Origin: Thiocapsa imhoffii
GTDB taxonomy: Bacteria > Pseudomonadota > Gammaproteobacteria > Chromatiales > Chromatiaceae
NCBI RefSeq assembly: GCF_016583985.1
Contig: NZ_NRSD01000001.1
Coordinates: 372,001-436,000 of the forward strand
Length of the DNA stretch: 64,000 nt
Direction of reading: 5' to 3'
Under the pieces are notes generated by a model that was not told where the DNA came from, ran no database searches, and saw only the letters and a list, made by a program, of their open reading frames with translations. The translations under genes were made by a program, and so were the position numbers. Shown here piece after piece: positions 19,909-28,924 of the stretch. Positions within the stretch are counted from its first letter, which is position 1, and the number at the start of each line of letters is the position of its first letter.

Positions 19909-20798
19909 ACGAACGGATCGGATTCATTGGTTTGGGGATCATGGGAAAACCAATGGCCTTGAACCTCATGCGGGCCGGTTATGCGCTCCAGGTCTATGCA
20001 CGCCGACCGGAAGCACTCCATGAGCTCGTTGAGGCTGGAGCTACACCGGCCCCGACTCCCGCCGCGGTGGCGCGGGATGCGAGTGTGATTTTCACCATGG
20101 TCGCCGACACCCCGGACGTCGAGGCCGTGATCCTGGGCGAGGAGGGCATTCTTGCCGGGGCGCGTCCGGGTTCGGTTGTGGTGGATATGAGCACCATCGC
20201 ACCCTCGGCGACCCGTCGGATTTCGGCCCGTCTGAAAGCTGCCGGGATCGACATGCTCGACGCGCCGGTCTCGGGGGGTGACGCCGGGGCACGGGCAGGC
20301 ACCTTATCCATCATGGTGGGCGGTGCGCTCGAGACCTTCGAGCGGGTTCGTCCACTGCTCCAGGTGATGGGAAAGCATATCGTTCACGTTGGTGGCGCGG
20401 GTGCCGGCCAGGTGTGCAAGGCCTGCAATCAGATTGTGGTCGGGGCCACGATCGCGGGCGTTGCCGAGGCGATCACCCTCGCCCAAGCGAGCGGTGTCGA
20501 TGCCACGAAGGTGCGCGAGGCACTGCTCGGCGGTTTTGCCAGTAGCCGGATTCTCGAGGTGCATGGTCTGAGAATGATTGAGGGCGACTATGCCCCTGGA
20601 TTTAAATCACGACTGCACCATAAGGACATGGGCATCGTGCTCGCCGCGGCGAGCGAACTCGAGATCTCACTGGAGATCGCCGAGCGGGTGTCCGAGTGGC
20701 TCGCGACTTTAGTCGTCCAAGGGTGCGGAGACCTCGACTCCGCTGCCCTGTTCGAACTCGTTCGTCCACCGACTCGGCCGCGGGATCAGGCGTCCTGA
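19905..20798 (+). CDS. Tartronate-semialdehyde reductase (2-hydroxy-3-oxopropionate reductase)
   Basis: 297 residues of the 3-hydroxyisobutyrate/beta-hydroxyacid dehydrogenase family. Seen: the N-terminal NAD(P)-binding loop IGFIGLGIMGKPMALNLMRAG, the substrate-binding motif DAPVSGGDAGARAGTLSIMVGG near 120 (first 20 residues quoted in part), and the catalytic Lys in GQVCKACNQIVVG near 170. GarR/GlxR enzymes reduce tartronate semialdehyde to glycerate. Its 4-bp overlap with glcF argues that glyoxylate from glycolate is channelled to glycerate (bacterial photorespiratory bypass), though glyoxylate carboligase is not in the window. A succinic-semialdehyde or hydroxyisobutyrate specificity cannot be excluded. 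Confidence 0.85.
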   Translation: MNERIGFIGLGIMGKPMALNLMRAGYALQVYARRPEALHELVEAGATPAPTPAAVARDASVIFTMVADTPDVEAVILGEEGILAGARPGSVVVDMSTIAPSATRRISARLKAAGIDMLDAPVSGGDAGARAGTLSIMVGGALETFERVRPLLQVMGKHIVHVGGAGAGQVCKACNQIVVGATIAGVAEAITLAQASGVDATKVREALLGGFASSRILEVHGLRMIEGDYAPGFKSRLHHKDMGIVLAAASELEISLEIAERVSEWLATLVVQGCGDLDSAALFELVRPPTRPRDQAS

Positions 20799-20800
20799 AC

Positions 20801-21118
20801 TCATTCGTAGATGCTGGTCGAGATCCCGTTCCTGACCACGACACGGGCAACGCCGGCGGGCCCGATCGGGCACATGTAATTGACGATCGAGATGGTGCGG
20901 GTGTTGTTCTGCTGCGCTTCGGACATCAGCATCAAAGCGCCTTCATTCGGCGAGTAAGCCGGCATACAGCCGCACATCACGAGGTCGTCGGTGCTCATGC
21001 CGGCGGTCAGGGTGCAGCTGTCGCCCGGACGATTCCCGGTCCGGGATTGACAACCGAGCGCACCGACTAGGAACAGGAGGATCAGCGTGCGACCGACGTC
21101 GCCGCGGCCACGCATCAC
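20801..21118 (-). CDS. Small putative lipoprotein, unknown function
   Basis: 105 residues, not recognised. A hydrophobic N-terminal segment, TLILLFLVGALGCQS, ends in Cys23 in a lipobox-like context (A-L-G-C, an imperfect match), suggesting an outer- or inner-membrane lipoprotein. The rest is polar with four further Cys. It converges on the tartronate-semialdehyde reductase gene with a 2-bp gap and starts 24 bases after the exported protein encoded by 21143-21718, so the two are probably co-transcribed. Reality of the gene is supported by the signal and by packing; there is no homology evidence. Confidence 0.55.
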   Translation of the reverse strand: MMRGRGDVGRTLILLFLVGALGCQSRTGNRPGDSCTLTAGMSTDDLVMCGCMPAYSPNEGALMLMSEAQQNNTRTISIVNYMCPIGPAGVARVVVRNGISTSIYE

Positions 21119-21142
21119 GCCCCCGCCGTCTCGTGCCCGTCT

Positions 21143-21718
21143 CTACCGGAACTCGACTTGCCCTGATACGGCGTGGATGAAGGTGGCGACGACACCGTCA
21201 CCCACCTCCAATTCAGCCAGCAAGGCGGCGTCGTTGACGTCGAATTCAATCGTTTCCTCGGCGCCTTGAATGCTGACGGTACCCTGGTCGCGATCAATGC
21301 TCTCGACGCGTCCGTAGAGCGTGAGGGTGTCGGTGATGGTCCCGGCTGGTCTTTTGGTCGCTTCTTGATCGATCCGCGTCTCCTGCGTCACGCCGATGGC
21401 GCCGGCCTCGTCACCCTTGACGAGATCAATGAGCACGGCATCCGTCTGCGAAATGGTCAGGCGATTCCCAATCTTGATCTCGTCGAGGCGCTGTACCTCG
21501 GCCGGAACATGAATCACCTGAAAACGCCCATCGGGTGTTCTGATCGTGAGCATGCGCGTCTCGGTATTGACGATCTCGACGATCCCGGTGAGCTCGGAGG
21601 TGACCTCTGAACCCGCGACGGGGATCACGTCGACATCGGCGGATAATGGCGCCGACAGTGCGACGAGTCCGGTTGCGCAGGTCAAGGCGATGGCGATGTT
21701 GCGTTGTCGTTTTGGCAT
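21143..21718 (-). CDS. Putative exported protein with two beta-rich repeats
   Basis: 191 residues, not recognised. A Sec signal peptide is visible (basic MPKRQRN, hydrophobic IAIALTCATGLVALSAP, then SAD around residue 28). The mature part seems to hold two related beta-rich halves: LTGIVEIVNTETRMLTIRTP with a following DEIKIGNRLTI, and LYGRVESIDRDQGTVSIQGA with a following LAELEVGDGVVA. Each resembles an OB-like barrel in which a short domain is followed by an acidic 'GD' turn. Likely periplasmic. Upstream of the small lipoprotein gene on the same strand. Confidence 0.7.
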   Translation of the reverse strand: MPKRQRNIAIALTCATGLVALSAPLSADVDVIPVAGSEVTSELTGIVEIVNTETRMLTIRTPDGRFQVIHVPAEVQRLDEIKIGNRLTISQTDAVLIDLVKGDEAGAIGVTQETRIDQEATKRPAGTITDTLTLYGRVESIDRDQGTVSIQGAEETIEFDVNDAALLAELEVGDGVVATFIHAVSGQVEFR

Positions 21719-21848
21719 GTTGTCACTCCGTTGGGGTCAATTCGAGTCCTGGCAACGGTACCCTGGAGTCGGCAAGGCCGCAAGCGCCAGCATCTGTGTT
21801 CGCCGCCCGCGCCAGCGGGGCGCCATGCACAATATAAGTTGATAGGGT

Positions 21849-23081
21849 TCAAGAGTCTGGGGTCGGTGCGACCCCGTCGGCGTAGAGTTGACACCCCGCG
21901 CGTGAGTCGAACCACTGGAGCTCGTCGTCTTGCAGCCGTTGCTCGAGGTCATTTGGCGTCGCCTCCGAGTCATCAACCCAATGACGGAGGACGGTCCCTC
22001 CTGAGAGCAGATCGATCGCCAGACGCTCGGTTTCATACTCGTAATGAAAGTCGCGCCAGAGTGGATAATCTGGGCGTTCCAGTCGGACGCACTTGAGCGC
22101 GAGCGCGATGAGACGATAGGGCTTGAAGCGATCATGGCGATAGTCGCGCTGATCGGTGTGGATCTGCAACCCGCTACAGAGTGTCCCCTGATGTTTGTGG
22201 AAGGTGGGCTCGAACCAGCAGGGACGGATCAGCGCGCCCTCCATCCAGGTCGGACAGAGCCGTTGCATGCGCGTGATGATGCGTTCGAAGTCCAGGTCGG
22301 GTGCCCCAAGCACTTCCAAGGGCACGGTCGTTCCACGCCCTTCCGAGAGCGTCGTGCCTTCGAGCAGGACGGTCCCGGCGAAGCAACGCGCCATATTCAG
22401 GCTCGAGGCATTCGGGCTGGGGTTGATCCAGGGTCGTTCCATGATGGGCCAGCCAAAGCCTGGTCCACTCGTGGGGTCGTAACCCGCCATGGGGATCACC
22501 CGCAGATCGAGATCGTCGCCGCGATAGTCGGCGAGCCAGCGGGCCAGTTCGCCAAACGTGAGACCGTGCCGCATCAGGATGGGCGCGGCGCCCACGAAGC
22601 TCTCCCAGCCGGGCTCCAGCAGGCTGCCCTCGCATGGGCGTCCGGCAGGATTCGGACGATCGAGAACATAGAGCGTCCGACCGGACCGGGCACAGGCATC
22701 GATCAAGTAAGCCAGGGTGGTCACGTAGGTATAGATTCGGGTGCCGATATCCTGGAGATCGATCAAGAGGACATCGAATTGATCCAGCATGGTGTCGGTG
22801 GGATAGCGAACCTTCCCATACAAGCTGAAGACCGGGATACCGTAGCGGGGGTCGATGCTGTCTTCGGTTTCAATCATATTGTCCTGCTTCTCGCCACGAA
22901 CACCATGTTGTGGTCCGAAGACGGCGGTCACCTTGAAGCTTCCCAATGCCATCAAGGCATCTAGACTATGTTGACCCGTCGCCGTACAGGAGGCGGCGTG
23001 TCCGAGCAACGCGACCCGGCGGCCATGCAAGGGTTTGCGCAGATCCGGGTCTTCCAATAGACGATCGATGCCGAGTTTCAC
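21849..23081 (-). CDS. DUF1343/NamZ-family protein (putative exo-beta-N-acetylmuramidase)
   Basis: About 410 residues from the GTG at 23081 (start reads as VKLGIDRLLEDP, typical of the family); the frame extends upstream to 23210 with weaker initiation contexts. Conserved features: VFGPQHGVRGEKQDNM near 55, GIPVFSLYG near 80, LIDLQDIGTRIYTYVTTLAY near 105, LDRPNPAGR near 137 and SEGRGTTVPLEVLGAP near 245. NamZ of Bacillus removes terminal MurNAc from peptidoglycan fragments; a cell-wall salvage role is inferred. No clear signal peptide is present with the chosen start. Divergent from queA. Confidence 0.82.
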   Translation of the reverse strand: MKLGIDRLLEDPDLRKPLHGRRVALLGHAASCTATGQHSLDALMALGSFKVTAVFGPQHGVRGEKQDNMIETEDSIDPRYGIPVFSLYGKVRYPTDTMLDQFDVLLIDLQDIGTRIYTYVTTLAYLIDACARSGRTLYVLDRPNPAGRPCEGSLLEPGWESFVGAAPILMRHGLTFGELARWLADYRGDDLDLRVIPMAGYDPTSGPGFGWPIMERPWINPSPNASSLNMARCFAGTVLLEGTTLSEGRGTTVPLEVLGAPDLDFERIITRMQRLCPTWMEGALIRPCWFEPTFHKHQGTLCSGLQIHTDQRDYRHDRFKPYRLIALALKCVRLERPDYPLWRDFHYEYETERLAIDLLSGGTVLRHWVDDSEATPNDLEQRLQDDELQWFDSRAGCQLYADGVAPTPDS

Positions 23082-23230
23082 GAGAATTGACCAAGGTAGT
23101 GGCTCCAATCGCGCAAGGATAACCGAAGATACCTGACGCGACGGTGTTATCATCATCGGCTGGCCGATTGAGTCGTGTGTGATCACATGGCAAGCCGCTT
23201 CCATTGTCACCGGAATTGGTTGGACAACCC

Positions 23231-24259
23231 ATGCGTCTCAGTGACTTTCACTATGATCTTCCGCCCGAGTTGATTGCACAACGACCACTTCCCGAGCGCA
23301 GCGCCTCGCGTCTGCTCGCAGTCCTGCGTGCTCGCGATGGTGGATACGAGCGTCAGGATCTGCTCTTCACTGATTTACCAGCCTTACTGAGGGCGGGCGA
23401 TCTGTTGGTGTTCAACAATACCCGTGTGATGCGTGCGCGCCTATTCGGTCGCAAGGCAACGGGCGGGCGGGTTGAGATCCTGATCGAGCGGCTGCGAGGG
23501 CCGCGTGAGGCGTTGGCCCAGGTGAAAGCGAGCAAAGCCTTACAACCCAGAGCGTTTATCTTGCTCAATGATGGCGAGCGGCTCGAAGTGAGCGGGCGCG
23601 AGGGTCGATTCTATGTTTTGACCTCGGCGCGGATGGAATTCGATGAACTGATGTCCCAACAAGGGCATTTGCCACTTCCGCCCTATATTACCCGCTTGGA
23701 TGATGCTGGTGATGAGGAGCGCTATCAGACGGTTTATGCGCGCCAAAGCGGGGCGGTGGCGGCACCCACGGCCGGGTTGCATTTCGATGCGGCCCTACTC
23801 GAGCGTTTGCGGGCGCTGGGTGTTGACCGGGCGGAGGTGACCCTGCATGTTGGCGCGGGGACATTTCAACCCGTCCAGGTTGAGGAGATCGATCGACATC
23901 AGATGCATGCCGAATGGCTGGAAGTCGACGAGGCGGTTTGCCGTCAGGTCCAGGCGACACGCGCCGCGGGCGGTCGGGTGATCGCCGTCGGGACCACGAC
24001 GGTGCGCAGTTTGGAGTCCGCGGCACGCGATGGTGTGCTGAAGCCCTTCCGAGGTGATAGTCGCCTATTCATTCGTCCTGGTGATCCTTTCCATGTCGTG
24101 GATGCCATGATTACCAACTTCCATTTACCAGGATCAACCTTACTCATGCTGGTGTCTGCGTTTGTTGGTCATGAGGTCGCCATGGCCGCCTATCGCCACG
24201 CCGTCGTATCGCGATATCGATTCTTCAGTTATGGCGACGCCACCTTTCTGACGCGCTAG
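23231..24259 (+). CDS. queA: S-adenosylmethionine:tRNA ribosyltransferase-isomerase QueA
   Basis: 342 residues. Transfers the ribosyl moiety of SAM onto preQ1 in tRNA to form epoxyqueuosine. The ATG at 23231 gives [19 protein letters not shown], the canonical QueA start. Further family motifs: [16 protein letters not shown] near 68, [17 protein letters not shown] near 180, [19 protein letters not shown] near 208, and [19 protein letters not shown] near 297. Divergent from the NamZ-like gene, sharing a 149-bp intergenic region. tgt, the usual downstream partner, is absent here; an H-NS-like gene follows instead. Confidence 0.97.
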   Translation: MRLSDFHYDLPPELIAQRPLPERSASRLLAVLRARDGGYERQDLLFTDLPALLRAGDLLVFNNTRVMRARLFGRKATGGRVEILIERLRGPREALAQVKASKALQPRAFILLNDGERLEVSGREGRFYVLTSARMEFDELMSQQGHLPLPPYITRLDDAGDEERYQTVYARQSGAVAAPTAGLHFDAALLERLRALGVDRAEVTLHVGAGTFQPVQVEEIDRHQMHAEWLEVDEAVCRQVQATRAAGGRVIAVGTTTVRSLESAARDGVLKPFRGDSRLFIRPGDPFHVVDAMITNFHLPGSTLLMLVSAFVGHEVAMAAYRHAVVSRYRFFSYGDATFLTR

Positions 24260-24371
24260 CAGGTTGGCCGCAAGCGCTTATCCTGTGGGCATCTCATACT
24301 GATCGGTGATGTCGGGATTGTGACTGCATTTAGACAATCAGTCAGGGGATCGCGCATGCGATTCATTCGAC

Positions 24372-24399
24372 TTGACAATCATTCCAAATCGAATAAATT
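24372..24399 (+). promoter_or_regulatory. Sigma-70 type promoter for the H-NS-like gene
   Basis: TTGACA (24372-24377), 16-bp spacer, TAAATT (24394-24399) in a locally AT-rich stretch, 80 bases before the GTG start of the H-NS-like gene. Perfect -35, good -10; expected start of transcription near 24406. Confidence 0.65.
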
Positions 24400-24479
24400 A
24401 GCCGCATTCAGCTGATGGTGCGAACCATCTCGATGGTTGCAATCAGGATTCATCACGGAATCCCTGGAGACTCGACCCT

Positions 24480-24884
24480 GTGGATAATGCGAAACTGACT
24501 CTAGAAGAAATCGAACAACAGCTTACGGACATCAAGAATAAAGAGTCCGAACTCCAGCGGATGCTCATCGCCCGCCGCGAAGAGCAAAAGGCTGAAGTCG
24601 CAGAGCAAATCAGAGATCTGATCGCGGAACATGGTTACAAGATCGCGGAAATCTTGCCCTTGATTGAGAACAAGCGTAAACGGGGAGGCAGCCCGGTTCG
24701 TGCGGAGAGTGGTGAACGTCAATATACGCGCTATATCGACCCTCAAAATCCGGACAACGTCTATGTCCGAGGTGTCCTGCCGGGATGGATGAAGACCCAG
24801 ATGACGGAGCAGGGTTATGATCCGGCATCGAAGGCCGATCGTGAGGCCTTCAAGGCGAATTATCTTCAGTCGGTTCGTGGCTAG
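24480..24884 (+). CDS. H-NS-like nucleoid-associated protein
   Basis: 134 residues. The N-terminal half (residues 4-60) is a coiled coil (LTLEEIEQQLTDIKNKESEL and onward) of the type that mediates H-NS oligomerisation. The C-terminal half carries a degenerate AT-hook-like DNA-binding core: YIDPQNPDNVYVRGVLPGWM keeps the RGxxPxW spacing of the family but lacks the second Arg/Gly of the TGRGRxP loop. GTG start at 24480, preceded by a good promoter. Likely a xenogeneic silencer or nucleoid protein; targets unknown. A small GC hairpin (24907-24924) follows. Confidence 0.82.
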   Translation: MDNAKLTLEEIEQQLTDIKNKESELQRMLIARREEQKAEVAEQIRDLIAEHGYKIAEILPLIENKRKRGGSPVRAESGERQYTRYIDPQNPDNVYVRGVLPGWMKTQMTEQGYDPASKADREAFKANYLQSVRG

Positions 24885-25233
24885 AGTGTGCTGCTCCTGG
24901 CTGTTCGCCCGCCCTCAAGCGGGCCCACGTGAAGGAGGTGCTGGCGTTCATCCGGTGCGTGACATTCGAGTCTCGTCCCCGCGGTGGGCGGTCGTCTGGC
25001 TATCCCTGGAGGCTCGAACCCCCAGGCTAGCAGAAGACCAGCGGCCGCCTCTTGATCTCGGATGCTCGCTTTCATCGCACGCTTTGCGTACAATGGTAAT
25101 CCACGAGACTGCGGTCGAGACCTTGATCCGCAGTTGATGACCTCGCCAAACGAGACACCATCCTCGATTGTCTCACATCGCCTCGGGCCAGCCCCGCGTC
25201 AGTGTGTCGTCCCGGCTGGCTTCAGGAGTTTTC
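24885..25233 (+). other. Intergenic region between the H-NS-like gene and rhlE
   Basis: 349 bases with no convincing gene. It begins with a 6-bp GC stem (GCCCGC 24907-24912 with GCGGGC 24919-24924), a weak terminator candidate without a T-run. The remainder presumably is the long 5' leader and promoter of rhlE, which would be in keeping with other cold-inducible DEAD-box genes, but I found no distinctive element. A T-arm-like sequence on the minus strand near 25010-25030 does not fold into a full tRNA. Confidence 0.4.
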
Positions 25234-26502
25234 ATGACATTCGATTCGCTCGGCCTCGAGGCCGAACTGTTGCGCGCAGTCGCGACTGAGCGCTATACGC
25301 GCCCGACCCCGATTCAACGCCAGGCCATCCCGGAAATTCTGGCCGGCCACGATCTTCTCGCCGGGGCACAAACCGGCACCGGCAAGACGGCGGCTTTCGT
25401 TCTGCCCGTGTTACAGCGTCTTTCCAAGCTCGGACATCCACAACGCCAACCGCGCGCCCTCATTCTGACGCCGACCCGTGAGCTTGCAGCGCAAGTCGGT
25501 GAACGGGTCCGAGCCTATGGCGTCCATCTCCCTCTGCGCTCGACGGTGATCTACGGTGGTGTCGGGATGCAGCCCCAGGTCAACGCACTCCAACGGGGCG
25601 TGGATCTTTTGATCGCGACCCCCGGACGCTTGCTCGACCATGTCGGTCGGCACACGGCGGACCTGTCGCGCGTAGAGATCCTGATCCTTGACGAAGCCGA
25701 TCGCATGCTCGATATGGGCTTCATCCATGACATCCGGCGGATCCTGCAGTTGCTCCCCAAGCAGCGGCAAAACTTGCTGTTCTCGGCAACCTATACGGAT
25801 GAGATTCGGCGTTTGGCCGAGGGTTTGCTGCAACGGCCCAAACAGATCGAAGTGGCGCGTCGCAATGCGACAGCCGATATGGTGACGCAGTCCGCCCATC
25901 CCGTTGACAAGGCGCGCAAACGCGATTTGCTGGCGCACCTCTTTCAGCGCGAGGGCTGGCACCAGGTTCTGGTGTTCACCCGCACCAAGGCAGGCGCGAA
26001 CCGACTGGTCGAGCACCTAGGTCGCGAGGGGATCTCGGCAGCGGCGATCCATGGGAACAAGAGCCAAACGGCGCGCACGCGTGCCCTCGATGACTTCAAA
26101 CGTGGGAGTGTCCGGGCCCTTGTGGCTACTGATATCGCCGCACGCGGCCTGGACATCGTCAATTTGCCTCAGGTGGTGAACTTCGAGCTGCCGAACGTGG
26201 CCGAAGACTATGTTCATCGGATTGGTCGCACGGGTCGAGCGGGCGCGGGCGGGCGGGCACTCTCACTCGTCAGCCATGATGAGCGGAAACTGCTCGAGGG
26301 GATTCAGCGTTTGCTGCGTCGCGAGATCGCGATCTCCCCTGTGGTGGGCTTCGAGCCCTCCCTCACCCCGCCGCCGAGCGAGCCCGATCCGAGCCTTGGG
26401 GCGCACCGTGGTGCGCGCGGCACGAAGCGACGCAGTCCCGCGGGTCCGGTTCGGCATATGGGGCAGCGATCGTCCCGAGACGGCCAACGGCGTGCGAGCT
26501 GA
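25234..26502 (+). CDS. rhlE: DEAD-box ATP-dependent RNA helicase RhlE-like
   Basis: 422 residues. All core motifs are present: Q-motif [11 protein letters not shown], motif [15 protein letters not shown] near residue 47, Ia [25 protein letters not shown] near 150, [21 protein letters not shown] near 300 and [15 protein letters not shown] near 330. A basic, proline-rich tail of about 50 residues follows, as in RhlE. Unwinds RNA in ribosome assembly and cold adaptation. ATG at 25234 has CAGGAG 8 bases upstream. The frame is open upstream to 25168 but without family similarity. Confidence 0.93.
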   Translation: MTFDSLGLEAELLRAVATERYTRPTPIQRQAIPEILAGHDLLAGAQTGTGKTAAFVLPVLQRLSKLGHPQRQPRALILTPTRELAAQVGERVRAYGVHLPLRSTVIYGGVGMQPQVNALQRGVDLLIATPGRLLDHVGRHTADLSRVEILILDEADRMLDMGFIHDIRRILQLLPKQRQNLLFSATYTDEIRRLAEGLLQRPKQIEVARRNATADMVTQSAHPVDKARKRDLLAHLFQREGWHQVLVFTRTKAGANRLVEHLGREGISAAAIHGNKSQTARTRALDDFKRGSVRALVATDIAARGLDIVNLPQVVNFELPNVAEDYVHRIGRTGRAGAGGRALSLVSHDERKLLEGIQRLLRREIAISPVVGFEPSLTPPPSEPDPSLGAHRGARGTKRRSPAGPVRHMGQRSSRDGQRRAS

Positions 26503-26592
26503 ACCCTTGGGCCCCTCCGCTCGCGCGGGACCTTGCGCACCGAGGGAAATGAATGCCAGTGGTGCCTGACCTGGCAAGCCCTCAGCGACTTC

Positions 26593-26611
26593 GTTCCCAG
26601 CGGTTGGGAAC
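26593..26611. repeat. Perfect 7-bp dyad in the rhlE-RRM gap
   Basis: GTTCCCA (26593-26599), 5-base loop, TGGGAAC (26605-26611). No T-run follows. May be part of a structured leader for the RRM gene or a weak end signal for rhlE. Confidence 0.5.
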
Positions 26612-26615
26612 AAAG

Positions 26616-26651
26616 ACGGTCGAATCAGTTGCGATTTGATGACTCGACCGT
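26616..26651 (+). promoter_or_regulatory. Extended stem-loop upstream of the RRM gene
   Basis: ACGGTCGA (26616-26623) pairs perfectly with TCGACCGT (26644-26651); inside it ATCA (26624-26627) pairs with TGAT (26637-26640), leaving a 9-base loop and a 3-base bulge. It ends 39 bases before the RRM start codon and is followed by a pyrimidine-rich stretch. Likely a 5'-UTR structure (thermosensor or autoregulatory site) or a terminator. Confidence 0.55.
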
Positions 26652-26690
26652 TCTCACTCTCTCTTCAATTCGCATCCATGGAACTCCTGA

Positions 26691-26966
26691 ATGATGAATA
26701 TTTACGTTGGCAACCTGGCCTACGGTGTCACCCAAGACGAGCTACGGAACGCATTCGCTAACTTTGGCGAAATCTCGAGCGTGAACTTGATCACGGACAA
26801 GTTTACCGGCGAGTCCAAGGGTTTCGGCTTTGTTGAAATGCCGAACAACTCCGAAGCCGATGCTGCCATCAAAGGTTTGAACGAAACGGCACTGAAAGGC
26901 CGTAACATCAAGGTCAATCAGGCCAAGCCACGTGGCGAGCGTCCCTCACGCGGACCCCGCTGGTAA
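26691..26966 (+). CDS. Single-RRM RNA-binding protein
   Basis: 91 residues consisting of one RNA-recognition motif: RNP2 NIYVGNLAYG at residue 3 and RNP1 KGFGFVEMPN near residue 43, then a short Arg/Pro-rich tail (PRGERPSRGPRW). Bacterial proteins of this kind are often cold-induced and RNA-binding; the location after rhlE (188 bp) and the structured leader agree. Two adjacent ATG codons (26691 and 26694) are possible starts. A very strong GC hairpin follows. Confidence 0.93.
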   Translation: MMNIYVGNLAYGVTQDELRNAFANFGEISSVNLITDKFTGESKGFGFVEMPNNSEADAAIKGLNETALKGRNIKVNQAKPRGERPSRGPRW

Positions 26967-26974
26967 GATGACGC

Positions 26975-27002
26975 CGGCCTCGGGGCCCCGGCCCCGAGGC
27001 CG
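26975..27002 (+). terminator. Strong GC inverted repeat after the RRM gene
   Basis: A perfect 13-bp inverted repeat, CGGCCTCGGGGCC (26975-26987) and GGCCCCGAGGCCG (26990-27002), 2-base centre, begins 8 bases after the stop codon. The T-run is missing, so termination may need Rho or the hairpin may only protect the 3' end. Confidence 0.6.
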
Positions 27003-27082
27003 ATGCGTAGTCAAAACTGCATGACCTGCTGCCGCGTGAATGCGAACGCGGTCAAGACCCACTCTTTCTCAAGATCGCCACG

Positions 27083-28924
27083 ATGTCGTGTGATCTCCGC
27101 TATCGCGTCTCCCCTGCTGACCCCCACGCTCACCTGTTTGATATCCTGATCGAGATCGAGGGTCTCTCTGTCCCTCGGTTGGTCTTGGCCATGCCGGCTT
27201 GGATCCCAGGCAGCTATATGATTCGCGATTTTGCGCGCAATGTCGTGATGTTCGAGGTCACGGATGCCAGCGGAACCCCGCTCGCTGTCGTGAAGCGCGA
27301 CAAACAGACCTGGACGTGTCCCGTGACGCCAGGTCGAATGCACGTGCGCTATCGCGTCTATGCGTGGGAACTGGGCGTGCGCTCCGCGCATCTCGATGCC
27401 ACCCATGCGGCCTTCAATGGTGCAAATCTCCTAATGCGTGTCCAAGGCTGCGAGGATGTCCCGTGTGTCTTGGACTTGCCGGCCCCGAGCGAACCCGGCA
27501 CCACCGCTTGGCGTGTGGCGACGAGCCTGCTGCCGGTGACGATCGATGCGCGCGGCTTTGGCTCCTATCAGGCAGAGAATTATGCCGATCTGATTGATCA
27601 TCCGGTCGAAATCGGTGTGTTCGACGAGGGTTCGTTCCGCGTGGCTGGCGTGCCGCACCGCATAGCGCTCAGCGGGCGTCATCATGGTGAGATGAAACGG
27701 CTCGAAGAGGATCTGGCGCGAATCTGCGCCGAGCATGTTGCACTGTTCGGTACCTTGCCGCTGGACCGCTATCTGTTTCTGATCACGGCGGTTGGCGAGG
27801 GCTACGGTGGCTTGGAGCATCGCTACTCAACAAGCCTCCTGTGCGCCCGCGAGGATCTCCCGCACCGAGCGGATCAAGGGCGCAGCGACGGTTACATCCG
27901 CCTGCTCGGGCTTTGTAGCCATGAGTATTTCCACCTTTGGAACGTCAAGCGGATTTGTCCTGAGGCGCTCTTGCGCGCTGACCTCAGCCAGGAAGCCCAT
28001 ACGCGCACACTCTGGGCCTTCGAGGGCATCACGTCCTACTACGATGACCTTGCGCTGGTCCGAAGCGGGCGCATCGAAGTCAAGACTTATCTTGGGCTGT
28101 GCGCCACGGCGATCACGCGCTTCCTGCGCACACCCGGTCGGCAGTTGCAGACGTTGGCTGAATCCAGTTTCGATACCTGGACGAAGTTCTACAAGCAGGA
28201 TGAGAATGCGCCGAACGCCATCGTGAGCTATTACCTTAAGGGGGCCATCGTTGCCCTGGTGCTGGATCTGACGATCCGTGCGGGCACGCGCGACATCCGC
28301 TCATTGGACGATGTCATGCGCGAACTCTGGCAACGCCACGGCTGCACAGGACTCGGGGTCGGTGAGCGCGCAATCGAGGCCATAGCCGGTGAGGTCTCGG
28401 GATTGGACTTAGAGGCATTTTTCAACAGGGCGTTGGATGAGACCGAGGACTTCGAACTCGCTCAACCCTTGCGCCATGTCGGGATCGCGATGCGATTGCG
28501 CCCGGGCAAGGGGGCGCGGGATCTAGGCGGTTTCGTCGAGCGCTTCGAGCCTGTTCAATCCCGGCTCACGCTCGACATCCGGCTGCGACCCGGGACGAAC
28601 GATGCCATCCTGCAGCACGTCATCCAGGGCGGAGCGGGGGAGCGTGCTGGACTCGCCCCGGGGGATCAGGTGGTCGCGGTCGATGGTCTGCGTGCGAACA
28701 GCGAAAACGTCGAGCGGCTCATCGAACGCGCCGCGAGTGCGTCGGGCGTCCTGTTGCATCTGTTTCGACGCGACGAGTTGCTCCAGATCCGGGTGGCCCC
28801 CCTTCCCGCGCGTCCCGATACCTGTGAGCTCGCCTTCATGGAATCCTTGCCCGAATGGGAGACGGATCCTCAAATCGAGCGACGGATCGAGGCGCGCGCG
28901 AAATGGTTAGCGAGCCTCGTTTGA
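27083..28924 (+). CDS. M61-family metallopeptidase with PDZ domain
   Basis: 613 residues. The zinc motif HEYFHLWNVKRICPEAL near residue 278 and the downstream Glu-rich FEGITSYYDDLAL near 312 identify an M61 (glycyl aminopeptidase-like) peptidase. An N-terminal beta domain occupies about 1-165, and a PDZ domain about 495-590 (GGAGERAGLAPGDQVVAVDG near 515). No clear signal peptide, so cytoplasmic. Function in bacteria is poorly defined. The 3' end overlaps the birA start by 22 bases. ATG at 27083 chosen; no strong Shine-Dalgarno. Confidence 0.9.
   Translation: MSCDLRYRVSPADPHAHLFDILIEIEGLSVPRLVLAMPAWIPGSYMIRDFARNVVMFEVTDASGTPLAVVKRDKQTWTCPVTPGRMHVRYRVYAWELGVRSAHLDATHAAFNGANLLMRVQGCEDVPCVLDLPAPSEPGTTAWRVATSLLPVTIDARGFGSYQAENYADLIDHPVEIGVFDEGSFRVAGVPHRIALSGRHHGEMKRLEEDLARICAEHVALFGTLPLDRYLFLITAVGEGYGGLEHRYSTSLLCAREDLPHRADQGRSDGYIRLLGLCSHEYFHLWNVKRICPEALLRADLSQEAHTRTLWAFEGITSYYDDLALVRSGRIEVKTYLGLCATAITRFLRTPGRQLQTLAESSFDTWTKFYKQDENAPNAIVSYYLKGAIVALVLDLTIRAGTRDIRSLDDVMRELWQRHGCTGLGVGERAIEAIAGEVSGLDLEAFFNRALDETEDFELAQPLRHVGIAMRLRPGKGARDLGGFVERFEPVQSRLTLDIRLRPGTNDAILQHVIQGGAGERAGLAPGDQVVAVDGLRANSENVERLIERAASASGVLLHLFRRDELLQIRVAPLPARPDTCELAFMESLPEWETDPQIERRIEARAKWLASLV

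Noticed and set aside
24990-25040. tRNA-like T arm on the minus strand (GGGGGTTCGAGCC)
   Set aside because: No matching acceptor stem, anticodon arm or CCA end could be found around it.
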